Assembly: GCA_014529385.2 (NCBI GenBank)
Contig: CM043944.1
Location: 47,656,768 to 47,720,767 of the forward strand
Direction of reading: 5' to 3'
DNA from: Adiantum capillus-veneris
Lineage: Eukaryota > Streptophyta > Polypodiopsida > Polypodiales > Pteridaceae
DNA: 64,000 bases
A program made the translations under genes and the position numbers. The notes under the pieces were generated by a model. It had not been told where the DNA came from. It was given only the letters and a program-made list of their open reading frames with translations, and did not search any database. This document shows, in pieces, positions 1-10,914 of the stretch; within the stretch, counting starts at the first letter, position 1, and each line of letters opens with the position of its first letter.

Positions 1-112
1 CAGACTTTTCATGCACTTTTAAATAAACTTGCTCCCCTTCCTCAAAGGTAAGAGGCCTTCTATGCAAATCAATATATGCCTTTGCTCTATCTTGAGCCCT
101 TTTAATACTATC
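1..112 (-). pseudogene. C-terminal scrap of a Ty3 integrase (family F)
   Basis: Read on the minus strand, all 112 bases stay open in one frame. They give the tract that follows the catalytic core in plant Ty3 integrases, with recognisable blocks KRAQDRAK, DLHRRPL and VYLKV. This is the usual 'RAQDR..ADLHRRPL.F..GD.V.LKV' stretch just before the GPF region. It differs from the integrases of the other elements in the window, so it is a separate family. The window edge cuts it on one side and the A1 LTR on the other, so A1 probably landed in this older element. Confidence 0.72.
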
Positions 113-648
113 TGTAACAAACTTGGACACCCCAAGTCTAGATTCCACCGTGACACAACAAAGATTCACTCTAAAATAGTTCACAAAAGACGACACGGCC
201 CGGCGTAGTTTTGTGCCCAGAGGTATTGGCCCCAAAGCCCGGCGCCCCTTTCGGTATTTCTTTGTATATTAATATGTGTGCAAAGTATAAGAGCCCGCAG
301 GTGCTCACTCTCAATCTTTGCGTCCAGATGCCCAGAGAAGTGAGCCCCTGAGGCTTATTTGTTCTTACAAGGGATGCCCAAAGCAAAGTCCCACATTCTT
401 TTAATCAAAAGCTTCTCAAACTCAAAAGCAACTGTAACCCAAAAGTTGCCATATTCAGCCAACGTAATTTTTGAAAATCCGTATGTCCTGCCACGTCAGC
501 AACTCAGCGCGTTTTGCGGAGATCTGTACGGCACTGCCATGTCAGCCTGTCAGCGTGTTTTTCGGCGCGTTTTTTGGGCCTGTTGCCACGTGGAATTTTT
601 TGCCCAGGGTGTGTGTCCGGGGGCCTACCACGTCACCAGTTTGTGACA
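113..648 (-). repeat. 3' LTR of A1 (family A LTR)
   Basis: A 536-bp LTR. On the + strand it starts TGTAACAAAC and ends TTTGTGACA, giving TG...CA ends. Family A LTRs also lie at 23559-24140, 24583-25142, 36944-37496 and 52122-52611, with a truncated one at 5182. In the element sense (minus strand) it is preceded by the purine run AAGAGGGGGG, the polypurine tract, at about 649-662. Confidence 0.9.
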
Positions 649-1251
649 TACCCCCCTCTTGAAAGAATTGTAATCGCCCTCGATTACGCCTGCAAAACAG
701 ACAGAGGCCATAAACTGTCTTAGTAGACACTGACCGTTAATAGTGACACGCTAGAAACGACACATTCTAGCACTTGTACAAGACGACAATCACATCATCG
801 TACATCACAAGACATCACTTGAAAAATCACATACAAATTCATTCCAAATCTCAGACCATTACCAATCGGCAACGTATTTAGTAATCGCATCTAGATCCAT
901 TCCGGACCTCACGAATGCCCGATTAACTAATCCTTATTGCAATCATGTCTATAGAGATTTATGAGACTGAAATGCTGCAGTCATTTCGTCTTTCAATTCT
1001 ACACTCTAAACAAGTCAAGTATAAATCAATCGTTTTCGTTTTCGGGAATTCTAGTTATAGTCATACAACAGAATACTACTCAGCCCTTTAGTATCCTAGA
1101 AACCCAAAGGGGTAATCAGTGACTCTATTCAAAATTGGGGTAATCCGTTGACAAAGGAGTGGAGTGACTCCCCTCTTATGCAAACCGGCTCACTAGATTC
1201 ACCCTCGCTGAAGTCGGGTTCTATCGGAGTAGACTATGCTAAACCGAATGC
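649..1251 (-). other. A1 polypurine tract and 3' non-coding region
   Basis: About 600 bp between the integrase gene and the 3' LTR, without a supported ORF. The polypurine tract lies directly beside the LTR. The block is shared with other family A copies (24141-24582, 25143-25733, 37497-38100), including the tract at 661-720 and the short CATCACA-type repeats near 800, so it is a family feature. Confidence 0.7.
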
Positions 1252-1433
1252 TTCAGTATTTCTATGGATTTTATTGTAGGTTTACCAACCACTGTACGAG
1301 GTCATGACTCGGTATGGGTGGTCGTAGACCGTTTGACTAAACTATGTAAAGTTTATTCCAACCAAATCAACGATTAAGACTCCAGAACTAGCCAAGTTAT
1401 TTGTGGATAACCTATACAAGTTAAGGTAAAGTT
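1252..1433 (+). pseudogene. Foreign Ty3 integrase core fragment inserted in A1
   Basis: The + strand reads SMDFIVGLPTT, then a GHDSVW..VDRLTK block, and after a one-base frameshift KTPELAKLFVDNLYK. These are the first-Asp region and following helix of a plant Ty3 integrase core. About 180 bp are inserted in antisense to A1. The other A copies read straight through this point (for example 38085-38105). No LTRs or terminal repeats accompany the fragment, so it was not a normal transposition product. Confidence 0.8.
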
Positions 1434-2890
1434 CCAAAATCTGAGGAGTATCTTCTAGGTCCTCCTCCTCCATCCACTTCGCATCCAATACAGGATAGTT
1501 TTTGACTTAACCAAGAACCGCCTAATCACTTTACCTTTTATCTTTCTGTCCTTGTGTGCCAATATCTGTTCTAGAACGAGTATCTCCTTGCTTTCCTCCA
1601 CTTTGGGTTGCTCAAAAGGCTCCCATCTTCGGGTACATCGTCTAAAGGCTTCAATAGACTCACATGAAAAGCATTGTGAATCTTTTAAGTATCGGGCAGC
1701 TTTAGTCTAAAGGAGACATCATTTATCTTTTATTTTATATGGAAAGGGCCATAATACCTCATGCTAAGCTTTGGAAAAAGCCGCTCCTTTTCCTTTTTCT
1801 TTCTTAGGCGTGCCTTCTCAAAACGAAAGAGCATCCAATCGTCTTCCTTTAATTTCAAATCATGACGGTGTCGATCTGTTGCCTTCTTGTGTCGTTCGCT
1901 AAAGCCTACCGGACCTTGGCAAATGCAGTGTCCCTCGTGTACCGGTCGGCTTCAAATATTTTATCTTTTGTGCTAAGGAAGGGAACGGGAATCTTTGGAG
2001 CACCTTCAATGATCTCAAATGGCGCCTTCCCCGTTGAAGAGTGGATCGTGTTATTGTAGGAAAATTCCACCAAGGGCAAATTTTTTTCCCATTGAGTCTT
2101 CTGATAAGAAATGTAAGACTCCAATAAATCTAGTACAACTGAATTTGCAATCTCAGATTGCTCATCTGTTTGCGGGTGGAATGATGACGAGAACTGCAAC
2201 CGTGTGCCAATGTTCTTCCAAATAGCCCTCCAAAACAAACTCGTGAATTGGAGATCTTTGTCGGAGACTATTGTCTCAGGCATACCATGTAATCTGAAAA
2301 TCTATGCAATGAAGTCTCGCTAATTGATCCGGCTTGATTGTTTTCTTCATTGGGATGAAGTGAGCTTGCTTGCTAAATCTGTCGATGACAGTCCAAATGC
2401 CATCATGCCCACTCTGTGTCTTCGGGAGATCAAAAATGAAATCCATAGCAATACTTTCCCAGGGGCGGGTGGGAATGGGTAAAGGTTGTAACAATCCCTG
2501 TGCCTTATGCCTGTCAAACTTGACCTTTTGGCATACTAAACAAATGCGTACAAAGTCGTCCACATCCTTCTTGAGTCTCGCCCAAAAGAAGTAACGCTCC
2601 ACACCTTTCAAGGTGGTGTCGATGCTGCAGTGACTCGTAAAAGGTGGACAATGGCACTCAATCAAAACTTTTTTCCTCAACGGCTGTGTAACACACATCG
2701 TTTTCTTCATCAAGTAGCCATTCTGTATGGAATATCCCGCTACTACCTCTCCATTCTGTAATCGAGTGAATACATCCGAAAAGTCCGGATCTGTGGCGTA
2801 CTGATCAACCATGTCCTCGAAGCTTCTCTTATGAATCACGGAAATAGCCAAGACTAGCGGCTTCCGAGACAAAGCATCTGCCACCAAGTC
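1434..2890 (-). pseudogene. A1 integrase with chromodomain remnant
   Basis: The minus-strand ORF at 2276-2887 starts with the RNase H tail (VADALSRKP) and then gives an HHCC-like zinc finger ending [12 protein letters not shown], followed by the core with AMDFIFDLP (first catalytic Asp). The ORF at 1906-2283 carries the second Asp in VSDKD and the Glu in PQTDEQSE. The C-terminal part at 1440-1905, with the GPF region and chromodomain-like tail, is broken by stops. Integrase joins the cDNA to host DNA. This copy is dead through stops and a frameshift at about 2280. Confidence 0.85.
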
Positions 2891-4290
2891 TTCTGTCTCG
2901 GAACATGGACAATCTGGAAGTGAAACTGTGACAAGATGTTAGTCCACGAATCTGCTTTTCCGAAAGCTGCTTCTGTGACAAGAAGCTGCTTTTGTGACAA
3001 GAAGTAGCGTAAGCTCTGATGATCAGTGAATACTGTGAAATCGGCTCCAAGTAGGTAATGTCGCCACTGAGTAAGAGCATGGATCAGTGCCAAAAGCTCC
3101 TTCTCATAGATCTGTGCTGTCAATTCTGGCCTTGAAAACAATCGGCTTTCATAGGCAATCACATGGTCTTCTTGCATTAAGACTGCTCTCAGACTACGAC
3201 CACAAGCATCACAATATACTTCAAATGACTTTTGTAAATCCGGCAAAGTCAATACTGGTCCGGTAGTCAATTTCTCTTTCAGTGTTTGAAAGGCAGTCAC
3301 CTCTGTGGGTCCCCACGAGATGTCAGAATGTGCAAAGAGAAAGCTACCTCTGCAAACTTTCAAATGAACCGCCGGTAATAAGAACACAAGCCCAAGAAGC
3401 TTCTAACTTCATGAATATTCTTCAAATCGGGCCAATCACGCATAGTCTCGATCTTGGCCGGGTCCATCTGTACTTCTGCTGAAACGATGTGTTTCAAGAA
3501 GTGTATCTTCGGCAAGAAAAATTCACTCTTTTTGGCATTGATAACTAACTTGTGATCTCGCAATGTGTGAAAGACATGTAGCAGATGGTGTCTATGTTCT
3601 GTTTCATCCTTGGAGAAGACTATAATGTCATCAAAGAAAGCCGACAAATGATCTATACTCTCTGAAAATCCTATCCATCATTCAGTTGAAAGTCGCTGGA
3701 GCATTGGTAAGGCCAAAAGGCATCACCAAAAATTCATACAAATTGAAGCTCGTCCGGAAAGCTGTCTTATAGACATCTCCCCGGCGTGATTCGGATCCGA
3801 TGATATCCGCTTTTCAAATCAATCCTGTTGAAACAAGAGGATCCCTGAAGTCGGTCAAGAATATCATTGATCAGTGGAATCGGAAATTTGTTCTTGATTT
3901 TATTGAGAGCTTTGTAATCAATGCACATTCTCCAAGATCCGTCTTTCTTTAATACCGGAGAGCAGTAGGGTGAAGTACTCGGCTGGATAAGACCCTTTTC
4001 AAAAGGTCTTTCACTTGGTTCATAATCTCTTTATTTTGGGCTCGGCTAACACGGTATGGTGGTTGGTTCGGTGGTGTGCTTCCAAGAATCAGATCAATGG
4101 TGTGATCCTCAGGACGAGATGGGGGCAACTCGCTTGGCAGGCCCTTAGAGAAGCAATTGGCATGAGAGTGGAGAAAATCTTGGCGTTCTCTATCAAGTTC
4201 AGACATGTTCGTTCTGCGTTCATCATTTAACTCTTTCAAGTAGATTGAGTAAACAAAGAGACTGGGTTTCATTAATTTGGAAATGGCCAA
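2854..4290 (-). pseudogene. A1 reverse transcriptase and RNase H
   Basis: Minus-strand ORFs at 3949-4290, 3360-3647 and 2854-3387 together cover reverse transcriptase and RNase H. Visible blocks are PPYRVS before the fingers, [13 protein letters not shown] (an FFDD version of the YVDD active site), [11 protein letters not shown], and RNase H blocks VYCDACG, YEKELLALIHAL and FTDHQSLRYF. Stops and frame changes at about 3660-3950 break the palm domain. The ORF at 2854 runs out of frame at its RNase H end, next to a small duplication (AAGCTGCTT..GTGACAAG) at about 2965-3005. Confidence 0.86.
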
Positions 4291-4319
4291 AGCCGATACA
4301 ATAGGGTCAGACTCGCCCT

Positions 4320-5183
4320 TCAGTTTACTTCAAGTACAAGTTTTCGAGCCTTTTGGTTCGTCAAAGTTACTTTCTTTGCCCGATAATCGACCATGGCGTT
4401 GTTCTTATGGTACCAAGGGACTCCTAGGAGGATGTCACAACCTTCCAAGGGAATTATGTAAATGTCATCGTGCCCTAAATACCCCTGACAATGCAACCGA
4501 AGTTTGCCAATGACAGGTGTAATGGCTATGTCCTGTCCGGGTGCCACTAGAACTGCCTTTGTTGGTGGTCCCATCTTGTCGGGTGTAATCTCGAGCCGTC
4601 CCGCCAATTAAGGTGAAATGAAGTTGGCCTTGGCTCCTCCATTGAAGAAAATAAGGGCTTCTTCATCTTTCACTTTGCCCCAAGCTCGGCAAAATTTTGT
4701 ACTTTCATCAATCAGGCTTGGGTCAGTACCCATGCAATCTGGTACTAGTCTTGCTTTCATCTTGCCTTTTCTGCCACGTTCCTCTGTTGCTCTCGAACTC
4801 TTTGGCCTGCCTTCAGTTTGTTCTTGTTGTGCCTTTTTGGGGCACTTTGCGGAGATTTGTCCATGTTCCCAGCAACCAAAACACTTCCCCTCTCTGATAT
4901 AATTGGCCCTCTCTCGAAGAATGAGCCAGGCTCGTGTATCCTTATCCTTCTTTTCTTAAAAACTCTTTTTCTTTCTACTTCATTGTTGGAGGTATGTCAG
5001 GTTTTTTGAGTCAGAATCTCATAAGTGGGGTATATCAAATTTCCGAAATGTATCGAGAAACCATGTTTTGCATGACCCCATTAATTCTTGAATAGAATTT
5101 GACTTTTGTTCCAATCAGTAGCCTCGGATCTCTGTATGGAGTCCGCAGAGTCCCAAAATCTCTCGCAATAAGTGTCCAAAGAA
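4320..5183 (-). pseudogene. A1 protease and gag zinc-knuckle remnant
   Basis: The protease ends in GCDILLGVPWYH (4320-4607). The active-site tract at about 4630-4660 reads FFNGGAKA, whereas the A4 copy has FFDGGAKA, so the catalytic Asp is Asn here. Further along the minus strand, the gag knuckle at about 4838-4900 reads CFGCWEHGQISAKC. The zinc-binding His of C-X2-C-X4-H-X4-C is Gln. Gag stops being recognisable at about 5183, where the next LTR begins. Confidence 0.8.
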
Positions 5184-5541
5184 TAACAAACTTGGACACT
5201 CCAAGTCAAGATTCTACCGCGACACAACAGAGATTCACTTTAAAATAGTTCACAGTTCACAATGATTCGACATGGCCCGGGGGAGTTCCGTGCCGAGAGA
5301 TATTGGCCCCAAAGACTGGCGCCCCTTTGGGTAATTCTTTTTGTATTAAATCTGTGCTCAAAGTACAAGGGAGTGGGAGCGTTCTCACTCTCAGTCTTTG
5401 CGTCCAGATGCTCTGCAGAGTTGGAGCCCTGCCCACTAATTTATAAGTTTACAAGGGGTGCTAAAAACAGAGCCCCAAAAGCTGCCAATCAAAAGCATTC
5501 AAAAATAAAGCAAGGTGTCTCATAAGCCTTGCTTGGTAAAA
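5182..5541 (-). repeat. Truncated family A LTR
   Basis: It starts with AATAACAAACTTGG, so the TG end is altered. It matches other family A LTRs for about 330 bp, including the GGCGCC core near 5310, and then fades between about 5515 and 5541. Full family A LTRs are 490-582 bp. It abuts gag without a primer-binding site, so the junction is a deletion or rearrangement. Confidence 0.75.
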
Positions 5542-6258
5542 CTAAAGCAACTTGTCAAAAAGCCTTTGCGTAGAAATTTGCATCTTGAACCTTTGCTTCT
5601 TGCGAAACTTTTTTGCTTTGACTGCTAAATCCCATGTCATTGCATTATTCAAAGACTTTTTAGAGGAATCTGACATAATCAGGTTGATTGCAACAAGAGA
5701 TTGATTTTCAAAATCCTTCATGCGATGTAAGACTTCTGGTTCAAAATCTTCCAGTAATTGCGAAATATTTGGGAAAGAGGAAATCTTCTCAAGGTACTCT
5801 TCAGATGGGGTAACTTCAACTTTAGTAATCACTGGAGAGGATTTTGGCTTGAGACTGTAATCATCTTCCAATAATGAATCCAAAAATTCTTCAGAATCAT
5901 CTCCAGGAACTGTCACTTCATGGCTTGCAATTGGCATATCATCATCCAACAAAGAATCAAAGAAAGCATAGTCGTCTTCAGACTCAGAATCTGCAACTAG
6001 CTCCTTATCTTTGTCTGGTAACGAAGTATCACTTGGAAAAACTTCTTGCTTGAAATCATCTTTGTCTTCAGCAATTGATTCAGGTGAAGTTAATGAATTC
6101 AAAAATTCATCAATTAGAATTTCTGCATCTGCATCAGAGATTATATTCTCTTCATAATCCACTGTATCATGTCGCTCGACTAGTACACGTGAGGCTTGAA
6201 TCACTGTTTCCACATGAGAAAGCATGTGTAAAGTCAATTCACGTCCATCTTTGAACAA
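5542..6258 (-). CDS. Acidic segment downstream of protease in element C
   Basis: A 238-residue open segment that continues the protease frame after one stop; the bridging residues read DQAISFRGHTINLFKDG. It is rich in Asp/Glu (IISDADAEILIDEF, DDDMP, EDDYSL) and has a basic end (KAKKFRKKQRFK). In Ty3 polyproteins this place is the protease-RT linker, which is poorly conserved. I recognise no domain. The expected RT start never appears because the element is cut at 5542. Confidence 0.6.
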   Translation of the reverse strand: MFKDGRELTLHMLSHVETVIQASRVLVERHDTVDYEENIISDADAEILIDEFLNSLTSPESIAEDKDDFKQEVFPSDTSLPDKDKELVADSESEDDYAFFDSLLDDDMPIASHEVTVPGDDSEEFLDSLLEDDYSLKPKSSPVITKVEVTPSEEYLEKISSFPNISQLLEDFEPEVLHRMKDFENQSLVAINLIMSDSSKKSLNNAMTWDLAVKAKKFRKKQRFKMQISTQRLFDKLL

Positions 6259-6294
6259 ATTGATAGTATGTCCTCGAAAGCTAATTGCTTGATC

Positions 6295-6678
6295 TTATTG
6301 GAATAACCAATGCTGACCAAGAATCATGTCGCAATAAGATAAATACATGACTTCGAAATCCAATTGATCTGCATAAGTTTGAATCTCAAACTGCAACCGT
6401 TGAACTGTCTGATCACAAGTCAAAATTGATCCATCTGCTAATACCACATCATATAAGTGAGATGTCTTCTGAGTTGGCAAACCAAGCTGTTGAATTACCT
6501 GAGTGTTGACGAAATTATTCGAGCATCCGCTGTCCACCAAAATATTGATGGAACGACCATTGATAGTTCCAAGAAGGCTCAAAACTTGCTTTGAGAGAGG
6601 CTCCAAAATTGAAGAATTGCACTGAGCATGCTTCATAAGAATAGTCGTATCCTCTGAGACACGAATCGTATGGACCAC
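6295..6678 (-). pseudogene. Element C aspartic protease
   Basis: The 127-residue segment carries the retropepsin active site in NILVDSGCSNNFV (catalytic Asp intact) and the usual distal block MILGQHWL. It would cut the Gag-Pol polyprotein. It follows gag on the minus strand and ends at a TAA, after which the frame continues into the acidic segment. The active site is normal, unlike those of A1 and A3. Confidence 0.82.
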
Positions 6679-6748
6679 AGATTTTCCTTTATCCTTAGCA
6701 GAATCTGGTTGTTTAGCATTCGATGATGTATTTGCGTTGGAATTTCTT

Positions 6749-7886
6749 TCAAATTAGAGGGATTTGGTTCTTTGGACATTGATACCATCTATGGTCACCA
6801 TCGCAAATTGTACATAATCCTTCCTTCTTTGAAGTCGAAGATCCATTTGACGAAGAGCCTTGCTGAGTACTGGAATGCTGATCTTGAGAAAAATCACGTC
6901 CTTTACTACGATTAAGTGAAGGAACATTTGAAGAAGATCTACTTTGAGATTGAATAGAACCTTGAAGTTGAATAAGATTGCGTTGCTTGTTGTCTGAACT
7001 GAGACTGATGTTGCTGACTTTGGCTATAGCTGTCTCTGCAATCGCGCTGTGAAAAGCGAGCACTGTTTGAAGATCTGTCACCAGGGAGAAAATTCCGTGT
7101 AGGGCGCCGATTATCGCCAAGACACTCCACATAGGCAATTGCAGCATCCAAGGTGGTAAGGTTGTATTTGTGCACATTGTCCTTCAGGTTGGGTTCGAGT
7201 CCGTCGATAAAGCTGTGAAGTCTATCAGAGGGACTAAGGGTCTCTATCTCCAGAGTTAGCCTTTGGAACTTTGTGGTGTACGCGGCCAAGGAACCTGACT
7301 GGCTCAGGCAGCGAAGAGAGGACCGGACATGAAAATCCGCATTGGTAGGTTCGAACGCCTTGCGAATAGCACGCCGGAATTTATCCCAAGAAGGTGTGTG
7401 TTTACCATCAGCAACCCGTCGTTGCTACCAAAGAAATGCTGTATCTTTGAGCAGAGAACTAGCAAGTGCAACTTTTTTACTCTCGACCAAGTCCGTGTTG
7501 GACAAGTAGACCTCCATTTTGAATAGCCATTGGTTCAGCACGCGCTTGTCGCGGCGACCAGTGTATGGTTCCAGCAGTTTAACATCAAGCTTCTTCTTAA
7601 GTGCAGCATTAAAAATTTTGTAAAGTAATTGAAGTTCGCGATTGTCTACCTCTTCAGTTGGATCTAATTCATTTGGTTCGTCCGCTGAAGCTTCGGAAGA
7701 AGGTGTTGAAGATGCTGCATTAGTAGTCCGAGAAACAACAGGACGACTTCGAGAAGTGTTTTGCGTCTGCATCTCATCCAAGTGAGTGTGAAGTGATGCG
7801 AGACTTGTGGAAAGTGTGGCCATCTGCTCCTTGATAAGAGTAAGGGCGTCGTTAGATTGACCTCCTCTGTCGTGTGAATTCGGCAT
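6749..7886 (-). pseudogene. Element C gag with zinc knuckle
   Basis: The ATG at 7886 opens MPNSHDRGG, chosen because it follows the leader and precedes a Ser/Thr-rich N-terminus. The core (LLEPYTGRRDKRVLNQWL, KVALASSLLKDTAFLW, then AYTTKFQRLTLEIETLSPSD) is a typical plant Ty3 capsid (retrotrans_gag). A Ser/Gln-rich tail follows, then a knuckle CTICDGDHRWYQC (C-X2-C-X3-H-X4-C). Frame changes near 7420, 7290 and 6940-7177 break it into three overlapping ORFs. Confidence 0.8.
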
Positions 7887-8102
7887 GGTTACGCCTCAAA
7901 GGGAACTCTCGAACAGGTGCAAGTTCTGGGACGGGTACTCCGAGAGCGGAAATTATGTTTAGAACGGGTTCTGGCTCTAAGAAAGGCTTCGGAAAAACAC
8001 GAACACTTTGTGTGCAGGAGGGGAACACTCGTAATTCTTCTTTGGTATCTCGTCTATTTACGAGAAGTAGAGGGTAGGTGTAGGAAGTCCGTCGTTAGCC
8101 AT
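7887..8102 (-). other. Element C leader, part adjoining gag
   Basis: Non-coding leader next to the gag ATG. It is cut from its continuation at 19895-20656 by element B. The last five bases, GCCAT, are one copy of the target duplication. No other signal was seen. Confidence 0.7.
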
Positions 8103-8660
8103 TGTAGCGCGGATAATGTGTCGTGCTCTCTATAGTGTGGGTGCCCCTCAGTGCAATGTGCGTGACAATCTCACTCAAACAAATGGAAACTCTCTCAAAC
8201 AGAATGAAACACAGGAACAATGGATAACAACAGAGACACAACAGTGGACCAGAACATGTGGACTCGACTAGCTCAAAAGAACCATGTACAGACTCTGGCG
8301 TGGTAGCACACTCAGCTCCAGCCCAACACTCACAGGTACAAATGGGGTGTCGAGGCTCCGATGTGCAGGGATGGTGAAGCAGTGCTCTGTGTAAGACTCT
8401 CTACCTAGACGATGACCCGACCATATATAAAAGATGATGATAATGACCCAACGGCTACTACTCATAGATACAATCATAAAGAGCCACCAACGGCTCATAA
8501 ATGTCAGCTTGCTAAGTGTGACTGGCCACATGTCCACTAGGCCACCATGCGTATCCCTGCCACGTGTCACTGTCCAGAGTGTCCGTCCAGTGTGAACAGC
8601 CCAGACCAACTGTACTAACTGTAACTGTGTCCTGTGAAAGTGACATTGTAGCCTGCTACA
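8103..8660 (-). repeat. 3' LTR of element B
   Basis: 558 bp, TG...CA ends, about 95% identical by eye to the partner at 19336-19894. In element sense a TATATAT box lies near 8424-8430. Flanked on the left by GCCAT (8098-8102). Confidence 0.94.
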
Positions 8661-8765
8661 GGTTGCCCGCCACAAGACTGGTCACCATCTCGATGAGCCA
8701 AAACTGAATGAAACTGCAAAAGTAACTATATGTACAATGAAAGGTGGGGCAAGAGCACAGTTCTG

Positions 8766-10914
8766 TCACCCAAGGGAAAGTGTCGTCGCCACTGCTGCTC
8801 CAGAAGTATCCGGATCGGGAGGAGCTATCAGATCGATTGTGTAACGGTGCGGTTGCTGCACTGTGCTCTGCATAACCTGGCTTCCTGTGGTTGTAGCAGC
8901 CATCTGTTGCACAGCGGATGGAAGCACCTGTCCTAAAGTGAATTTCGGACGCCTAGTAACACAACCATGGCAGTGTGCACGAGCAACACTGTCACAGGAA
9001 GGAACACTCTGGCTCTGCATGTGTGGCATCCTGACCTGTGATCCCTGCTGAGTAAAGTACTGGAACTGGGGCTATGGGTAGTGTCCCATGAACTGCCGAG
9101 AGGGCTGAGAGGGACCTGCTGGGTAGTGTCCTATGAACTGCTGAGAGGGCTGAGAGGGACCTGCTGGTGCTACAAAGCCTGCTGGATTCTGGACTTGTAT
9201 CCTTGGCCCAGTCCATCCATATCCCACAGGAGCCTAGGTAGGCGTGTTACCATACATAAGCATTTCTTGAAATCCCTGCAGCTGTGCTTTTAGGTCATCA
9301 ATAATCCTTGACTTTATCTTCAATGCTTGCTATAGTGCAAAAATCGTTGCATCTCGATCTGCGATGGCACTCTCGGCAACTCGTAGAGATCTCTCCATAG
9401 CTGCATATGTGGCGGAGTGATGCTGGTGGGTTGCAGCTAGCTGCTCCGTGCCTAGCTCGATGGTGGCGATAGCAACTCTGGAGTCCTGAAGTAACTTCTG
9501 TGAAAGCTGAAACAGAGAAATGGAGTCGGTTCTACCTGAAGATCCCTCAGATGCATGTGATGCTGGAGGGCGCACATGTGGCACAGCCGGCGAGCTAGAA
9601 GTAGGTACAGTTGGTGTAGTAGGTGCCTCAGAGATTGTTGTTGTAGGTGGAGCGAGAGATATGTTGACCGGTGTATGAGTGAAGATGGGAGAAGAAGGAA
9701 GAGGATCCTGTATGGGTGAAGTGACCATCCTGTCCTGAGGAGCGACAGTAGACACTGGTGCCGGCACAACAGAACCAGGGGTAGAAGTAGACGTGACGTT
9801 GAAGATGTACCCTAGTCTGCTGGCTCTCAGAAACTGGCAAGGAGAGTAGAGACTTCATTGTATCCTTCACCACTTTTGCCTTGATCTTCTTTTTCTTGGT
9901 GAGTGTGGGGTCAACCTGCATGCTCACGGTTTTCCTTTTCCCTTTCGAGGTTCCCTGCTCCTCATCCACTTCATTTATGTTAATAGGTATGTTTATGACC
10001 CATGCCAAGAGAGGTGCGGCAAAACATTTAAAACTTAACTGCACAGACTGCACTTGGGCCCGAAATCTTTTAGCCCTAGTCTGCAAAGAGCTGAAGAGAA
10101 TCTGGTGGAATCCACAAGGGATAGTGTGGATTAAACAGTATAGCCCGTCGCAGTGGGAGAATGTAGTGAGAAGATCAGTTTTTTCCTTGTCTTCTTTGGC
10201 ATCTCGAGCCAGAAAGTAATACCTGAAGATTGCGAGAAGCAGTCTGTTTCGCTCATAATCCGGGTGATCCGAACTCAATAGCTCTTGACATGCTTGAATT
10301 GTCGCATCCTTGGACAGCAAAGAGAAAGTGCGAGTAGTAGACTTCACAGCTGGAAAGTTGGTCATACCCATGGCATGGCCAAGCCTTGTAGCTATTAGCT
10401 TGTGGCCCCGGACCTTTGGAAAGTCTTTCAACAGTTGATGTATCAGCTCTGCTGGAACCGTATAAGGTAAATCTGCATCAGCCAATGCTGTGAGGCCCAG
10501 AGTTCGTAGCTGAGCAATCGAAAGCACCTCACTGAGAGATGGTCGAGGTTGCTGTATATGAAAATTTAATGAGAATGCTGTGCGATTTTTCGAAGAAGTA
10601 GGCCTCTTGATTTCATGAGTGATGATTGGCTGCTTTTCTTTCTTCTGAGCCACTTTTGAATGTTCCTCCTGATCATTGGAAGCACCTGACTCGAAATTTA
10701 CATCTGAATCATCAGATGCTGCTGAGTCTGCTTTGTAGCTCTCATCACTTGGGTCACTGGAGGTAAAGTCATCTATGCCATGGCTGTTGCTTGTAGATAC
10801 TTCCTCTGCTTCGCTCTCTGATCCTGCAACCTGAGCTTTCCTCTTCTTCAACTCAACCTTTCTCTTGCTACTTCCTTCTGGTTGTTTCTCCTGTTGCTTG
10901 CTACCCCCTGCCAT
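8766..10914 (-). pseudogene. Extra sense ORF of element B in env position, ~716 codons
   Basis: The ATG at 10914 opens a minus-strand frame that runs to about 9830, where one frameshift moves it. The new frame continues to a TGA at 8766, broken only by three TAG codons (9330, 9234, 9072). Order: Lys/Glu-rich start; Ser/Asp-rich acidic tract to about residue 90; a folded-looking middle (TAFSLNFH through FAAPLLAWVINIPIN, about 110-310); Lys-rich KKKKIKAK; Pro/Ser/Thr linker; Ala/Glu helix likely to coil (QDSRVAIATIELGTEQL to SAIADRD); then a Pro/Gln-rich tail with a 16-residue repeat (PAGPSQPS..Q) twice. No signal peptide or clear membrane helix was seen, so an envelope role is not supported. 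Position and size match the extra ORF of Athila elements; function unknown. Confidence 0.72.
9072..9167 (-). repeat. 48-bp tandem duplication inside the extra ORF
   Basis: Two near-identical 48-bp units encode the 16-residue unit starting PAGPSQPS and ending GHYP. The length is a multiple of three, so the frame is kept. Confidence 0.75.

Larger units (their letters stand above)
113..5541 (-). mobile_element. Chromovirus copy A1 (Ty3/gypsy), degenerate, 5' end truncated
   Basis: On the minus strand the order is truncated 5' LTR, partial gag with zinc knuckle, protease, reverse transcriptase, RNase H, integrase, long 3' non-coding part, polypurine tract and 3' LTR. The gag is cut in mid-frame at about 5183, exactly where the LTR-like sequence starts. 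The primer-binding site and gag N-terminus are therefore gone, and the element cannot be autonomous. All genes carry stops and frameshifts. The same family recurs as A2, A3, A4 and a scrap at 21104-21276. No target duplication can be scored because the right end is lost. Confidence 0.88.

Noticed and set aside
9881-10219. 112-codon + strand ORF
   Set aside because: It is the antisense shadow of the extra ORF of element B and has no domain of its own.
8766-10914. Retroviral envelope protein
   Set aside because: The position fits, but no signal peptide, cleavage site or clear membrane helix is visible.
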